Positions 6,043 through 6,186 of a stretch of DNA of 6,186 bases are shown here, in pieces (the first letter of the stretch is position 1; every line of letters starts with the position of its first letter). The stretch lies in the NCBI GenBank assembly GCA_031284195.1, contig JAITAI010000262.1, forward strand, positions 1 through 6,186, in the 5' to 3' direction. The DNA is from Treponema sp. Lineage in GTDB: Bacteria; Spirochaetota; Spirochaetia; Treponematales; Breznakiellaceae. A model generated the notes under the pieces. The model searched no databases and was not told the DNA's origin. It saw only the letters and a list, made by a program, of their open reading frames with translations. The translations under genes were made by a program, and so were the position numbers.

Positions 6043-6186
6043 CCGCTTTATCGCTGTTTCATCCGACAGGTTTCAGGGGCATACGCTATTACCATAACCA
6101 GAGGGACTTACCGATCCCGCTCAAGCCTCTTAGGACGCCTCTTATCCAGGGGGCCAACCCAGAGGCCGGCCTCCAATCACATGGAT
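6043..6186. other. Upstream region with no supported gene; short repeats only
   Basis: A plus-strand frame from ATG 6036 stays open to the window edge (50 codons). It has no ribosome binding site, and its product resembles no family I know. A minus-strand frame also runs in from the edge to TAA at 6091-6089 and could be the last 31 or so codons of an upstream gene (ending GKSLWLW), but it too is unrecognised. Structural features are a perfect 12-bp palindrome GAGGCCGGCCTC (6162-6173) and a direct repeat GCCTCTTA (6125-6132 and 6137-6144, 12-bp period). None of these supports a firm call. Confidence 0.3.

Noticed and set aside
6036..6186. Start of a divergent plus-strand gene running off the window
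   Set aside because: The frame is open for 50 codons, but it lacks a ribosome binding site, its ATG overlaps the activase promoter, and the product has no recognisable features.

Overview
The window holds one large intact gene, a decayed chemoreceptor gene, the tail of a response-regulator gene, and a compact repeat-rich intergenic element. Nothing in it fixes the species. The decayed receptor resembles spirochaete (Treponema-type) methyl-accepting chemotaxis proteins, and the giant CoA-enzyme activase is typical of anaerobes such as Clostridia and anaerobic spirochaetes. My best inference is a host-associated anaerobic bacterium, possibly a gut Treponema, held with low confidence.

Layout: (1) 2-121 (+) is the last 39 codons of a receiver (REC) domain, probably the end of a hybrid histidine kinase or response regulator. 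A tiny possible membrane ORF (121-225, +) overlaps its stop codon. (2) About 227-1296 (-) is a chemoreceptor pseudogene. By reading all three minus frames in turn I could follow TM1, the periplasmic sensor, TM2, HAMP and the first part of the signalling domain through several frameshifts and stop codons. The rest of the signalling domain is missing. (3) 1297-1579 is intergenic. It contains a perfect 14-bp inverted repeat (1388-1401 and 1563-1576) enclosing four 23-bp-period units, each built on a 13-bp palindromic core. A 9-bp near-identical direct repeat lies just outside. This looks like a small non-autonomous element or a structured regulatory array. (4) 1580-5950 (-) encodes a 1456-residue fused activase: two ASKHA/BadF-type ATPase domains, a four-cysteine motif, a DUF2229-like region and a 2-hydroxyacyl-CoA dehydratase D-component-like region. 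A plausible promoter and a GC-rich leader hairpin precede it. (5) 6043-6186 has no gene I can support.

Functionally, the activase is expected to be a cytoplasmic iron-sulfur ATPase that uses ATP hydrolysis to push a low-potential electron onto a dehydratase- or reductase-type cluster. Its substrate is unknown and no separate dehydratase subunit is visible here. The left 1.4 kb is visibly more AT-rich and degraded, while the activase region is GC-rich and intact, so the repeat element sits at the boundary between a decaying and a conserved stretch.
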